From NCBI GenBank assembly GCA_013054445.1, contig JAAMPI010000450.1, positions 1 through 37,451 on the forward strand: a DNA stretch of 37,451 nt, read 5' to 3'. Under the pieces are notes generated by a model. That model was not told the origin of the DNA. It did no database searches and worked only from the letters and a program-made list of their open reading frames with translations. Source of the DNA: Cudoniella acicularis. Lineage: Eukaryota > Ascomycota > Leotiomycetes > Helotiales > Helotiaceae. Shown here in pieces: positions 34,664-37,451 of this stretch. The translations under genes were made by a program, and so were the position numbers. Position 1 is the stretch's first letter; the number at the start of each line of letters is the position of its first letter.

Positions 34664-34962
34664 AAAATTTGTCTGCTGTTCTAACTATGCCAAGATCCTC
34701 TTTGATCGAGTACACTGTTTTTGTTAGGATGCTATTGATTGATTATCTAATACTCGGTTCCGACCGTTCGTCATGAATAGCTATGCCAGAGTGGCCCAGC
34801 TTTGGCGCAGCTGCTGAAGTGCGGCTCAGTCTGCGAGCAGGCCTTGGTCGAGACACGTCACGATTGCACAGACGTATGTGATCAGGAGTCTTTTCCTTCT
34901 CCCCCAATAGAAGGCGCTTCCTTTCTTATCAATGCATATTTTTGCCTAGACAGTGCGGTCGT
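34664..34962. other. Intergenic between kinase gene and repeat copy 2
   Basis: The first 100 bases should hold the kinase 3' UTR. TATGCCAGAGTGGCCC at about 34782-34797 resembles a tRNA-like box A, but no tRNA fold follows. No gene is supported. Confidence 0.4.
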
Positions 34963-35537
34963 TGTTCGAGCGTTTCGAAAAGTGCCTGGTAATCATGCCA
35001 AGAATTGGGGGCCCAATACTATATGATACGAATGGTTCGAATCTGATGCCCCGCACATCCTAAGCCGCACTCAGCCCAGTAGGGCGTAGCTTGCCACTGT
35101 CGAGACCGTGTCACAGAAGACTAGTGGACGCCGGGGGATACATCCGCAGTGAAATCCTTGCATCCATCCTCAATAGTGAGTCATTTACCTGGCGTGCATC
35201 GGAGGGTTCCGAATGTAGCATACACCCTATGCTATATAGTCGGCATTGATTGTGAGCCCTATTTGAAGCACAGTTACACAGACTTGATTGGCAGTCGTTC
35301 TGTTGGAGTTGGTGGGGCGATTTGAACCGGTGGGGTCAGCTCTAGTCGTTCTAACCGCCCGTTGCTTTAGAACAAAGGATTTCTAAGGTTCGTTTGACTC
35401 TGACAGTATAATTCGAGCTCCGTATTACTGTTCTGTTGGTTGGTGTAGCTTATATTGACCAATCCCTAGAGTGTGTCGCCCCTAACAGAAAATTGAGAGG
35501 CTAGGAATACGGCTCCTTTTAAGGCGCAAAGCAAGTG
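34963..35537. repeat. Direct repeat copy 2, about 0.6 kb, downstream of kinase gene
   Basis: This is the partner of 31963-32564 in the same orientation, 3.0 kb apart start to start. It carries GGTTCGAATCTG at about 35033, which looks like a pol III box B; copy 1 lacks nine of these bases. Its right end (GGCGCAAAGCAAGTG) abuts TpA-rich DNA. Confidence 0.9.
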
Positions 35538-36019
35538 GAGGAAGTTGTTAGCAGGGGTCAGACGTTTGGTTCGTTCCCCGCTAATAGAATTAAGAATTTG
35601 TTGCCCTATAGTAGGTTATAGATCGAACTAACTCGTTTTTTCCACGGGCCGACTCCGACTGGCTTACTATAGCGAACTATGTCGTAAATCATGATTCATT
35701 CCCTAAAAGCATAAGGGTGCTTAGTAAGAGGCCTTCTTATCTAATAGATAAACCGAGGTCGGATAGATTCCCTAGTGCCCGAACTTACGTCGCTTCATAC
35801 TATCCCCTACCCCTGTCGAACGTTAATTCTATAAGTAGAATCGTCTAGAAATATTTAACATTCGATAGGGGTAAGGGATAGTATTACTTTTGCCTTACTG
35901 GCTTGATCCCCCGTAACCAAGAAACCCTATAGGCTCTTAGAAGCCCTTAGCTTTATTAAGCGCCGATAGAAATTTGTGCTATAAACGCCCGTAAAAACGC
36001 TTACCCGTAGTTCTCGCGT
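35538..36019. mobile_element. TpA-rich degenerate DNA at left of RIP-damaged block
   Basis: No ORF is seen. Composition switches from ordinary to TpA-rich at about 35545, just past repeat copy 2. The inverted repeat at 35797-35884 lies within. The type of element is unknown. Confidence 0.45.
35797..35884. repeat. 30-bp inverted repeat (hairpin) with transition-only differences
   Basis: The arm at 35797-35826 (ATACTATCCCCTACCCCTGT...) matches the reverse complement of 35855-35884 at 27 of 30 positions, with a 28-base loop. All three differences are C/T or G/A. It may mark an element end or be a small foldback. Confidence 0.85.
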
Positions 36020-37290
36020 GAACTACTAGATACGCTGGCCGTATAAAAATTGCCTCCGAAGCGGATTACGATAAATAGATTTAGATCGGTATCTCTTTAT
36101 TATTAGTCTTCGTACTAAGTATAGCTATACAATTCGAACTTTGACATTTAAACTCCGCTACGCCCTATATAACTCCTAGGTTTTTAAACATTTGACCTTC
36201 CTAACCTGCCTTTACGGTTCCTATACTAATATTCCTCGCCTATAAACTTAAAATAAGTATAAAGAAGAACAACCTAACGTTATATTTATTAAGAATCTAA
36301 CCTTTAACCTATGGTTTTTAGGCGGATCTCTTATAGCCGGTAAAAGGGTTTTGTTTAAAGAGGGTCACGCGCTTTCTCGACACGATATTAAGCGGCTATA
36401 AATATATTCGTATTCGTTTATAGGCCTCTCGGTTTTGTTTATATAGTCCGAGTTGTTAGGGAGGAAGGAGCTAGGGGCGGAGCTCTAGCGGTAGCGATTA
36501 TAAGAGAAGGACTAGTAGTGAGAGCTAGGACCTGATTACGTAGAATACTAAGTCCTACTCTGTTAAAGTACTTAACAAGCATCTATACTATAGAAGTACG
36601 TTCTTCTAGGTTAACGATTACTATTTCCTAAATCTTTAAAACCGAATCTACGTTTAAGGCTATAGATAAAACTACCTACTAGACCTCTATAATAGTCTTA
36701 AACCGATTAGACCTCTAATAAAACTCTCTTATATCTAATATCTATTATATTATAATAAAGAGTAACTAAACATCTACTTTATATGTCTAATCCCCTTTTT
36801 AAAGCATCTCTAGGGGTATATAAAGATAAGTGCCGGTAAATATTATAGTGTTAATAATACGGTTATAGAGTCTAAAATCTCTAAGTTAGAACTGATATTA
36901 ACCGTCCGGCTATAATATATAGAAGATGTTCTCTAGTTTTATATCTCGATAAACGATGCCCTTCTACGTAATATAGTCAAGCGCCTATAATATTTATAAG
37001 AAGACGGAGTTTATAATAATAGATATATCGGCTTCGCTCTCGATTAATAATTCTAAGGTCCCTTCTTTTAGGCCTATAAATATCTCTATCTTTAGTTCGT
37101 CCTAGCCTTATAACGCGATATAATCTACGATATATAGCTAGTATAGATATTAGTTTTATATATATAAGAGGTTAAAGAAGACTTACTTATATAGCTTATC
37201 TTAAAAAGAGTTTCGACTTTACGCTTTAAAGTATAATATAATAATTGTCTCTAATCTTCTTATTTTAATACTCTTATAAGTCGCTCTAAT
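36020..37290 (-). pseudogene. Protein-kinase-like gene destroyed by RIP-type mutation
   Basis: One minus-strand frame can be followed from about 37290 to 36020 despite frequent stops, nearly all TAA or TAG. It shows GLKEGTLELLIESEADI, then ALDYIT*KGIVYRDIKLENI (catalytic loop at 36928-36954), then RDFRL in place of DFG, TGTYLYIPLEML where the APE region should be, and KVDV*LLF where kinases have DVWS. Each change fits C-to-T or G-to-A (TGG to TAG, CAA to TAA, GGN to AGN). The tail continues NLEERT ... MLVKYFN and a Pro/Thr-rich segment. The HRD-type loop (YRDIK) differs from the HTD of the nearby SRPK-like gene, so it is another kinase family. It is dead as read. No restored protein is proposed. 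Confidence 0.8.
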
Positions 37291-37451
37291 ATTGTCACAG
37301 CGTACGCAAGCAGTGTAAATCAAGTAGTACTCTCTGTTTCTTAGAATTATCGACGAAGAGGAGAAGAAGCTAGATACAGGAAGGACTGTCGTCTTAAGGG
37401 AGCGCAGCTCCTGGACTAGTCCCAGAACAGACTAGCTCGGAACACGTGACT
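37291..37451. other. Window end, composition back to normal
   Basis: At about 37295 the TpA-rich texture stops and the last 150 bases are balanced in composition. A small palindrome GGAGCGCAGCTCC lies at about 37399-37411. No gene can be called in so short a stretch. Confidence 0.4.

Noticed and set aside
34782..34815. tRNA-like box A motif
   Set aside because: No B box at tRNA distance and no cloverleaf can be drawn.
31963..35537. LTR retrotransposon with the kinase as cargo
   Set aside because: No TG...CA termini, primer-binding site, polypurine tract or reverse transcriptase was seen, so only direct repeats are claimed.

Overview
The window reads as nuclear DNA of a filamentous ascomycete. 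Genes carry many short (about 45-80 bp) GT-AG introns, and the gene content is typically fungal: WSC domains, a glyoxal oxidase, Nma111, an SRPK-like kinase and a STAND NTPase. Several stretches look damaged by repeat-induced point mutation (RIP). A leotiomycete is my best guess from family resemblance; this is inference and was not tested by search.

Layout. (1) 107-1135, minus: a broken alpha/beta hydrolase. (2) 2803-7887, plus: an intact 13-exon gene for a secreted copper-radical oxidase of the glyoxal/galactose oxidase type, with five WSC domains and a long Ser-rich linker. (3) 8860-9050: a small MITE-like element with long inverted repeats. (4) 9737-11232, plus: a decayed WSC protein with a possible carbohydrate-binding C-terminus. 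(5) 12659-16046, minus: Nma111, an HtrA-type serine protease, here with an apparent mitochondrial presequence ahead of the usual start. (6) 16728-17384, minus: a 144-residue SANT/Myb-like protein. (7) 19622-23132, minus: an 11-exon SNF2/Rad16-like ATPase with a RING-like insertion and an abnormal DExH motif, sharing a 273-bp intergenic region with (8) 23406-26645, plus: a STAND/NACHT NTPase with in-frame stops and a 3' end that runs into repeat DNA.

From about 26.6 kb the character changes. 26646-28520 is TpA-rich DNA without usable ORFs. 28526-30765 is a frame-broken gene with a chromo-like segment and a C-terminal SANT domain. Then come a small intact gene of unknown function (30981-31581, minus) and an intact SRPK-like kinase (32900-34663, plus). 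The kinase is bracketed by two diverged direct repeats of about 0.6 kb. The last 1.8 kb is strongly TpA-rich and contains a kinase-like gene on the minus strand (36020-37290) riddled with TAA/TAG codons in the manner of RIP, plus a 30-bp inverted repeat whose arms differ only by transitions.

The left two thirds holds ordinary conserved genes mixed with decaying accessory genes (hydrolase, WSC paralogue, STAND). The right third is an accessory, repeat-rich compartment. I found no operon-like cooperation, as expected for a fungal locus. The only functional theme is the pair of neighbouring WSC genes. No CRISPR array, rRNA or credible tRNA was seen.
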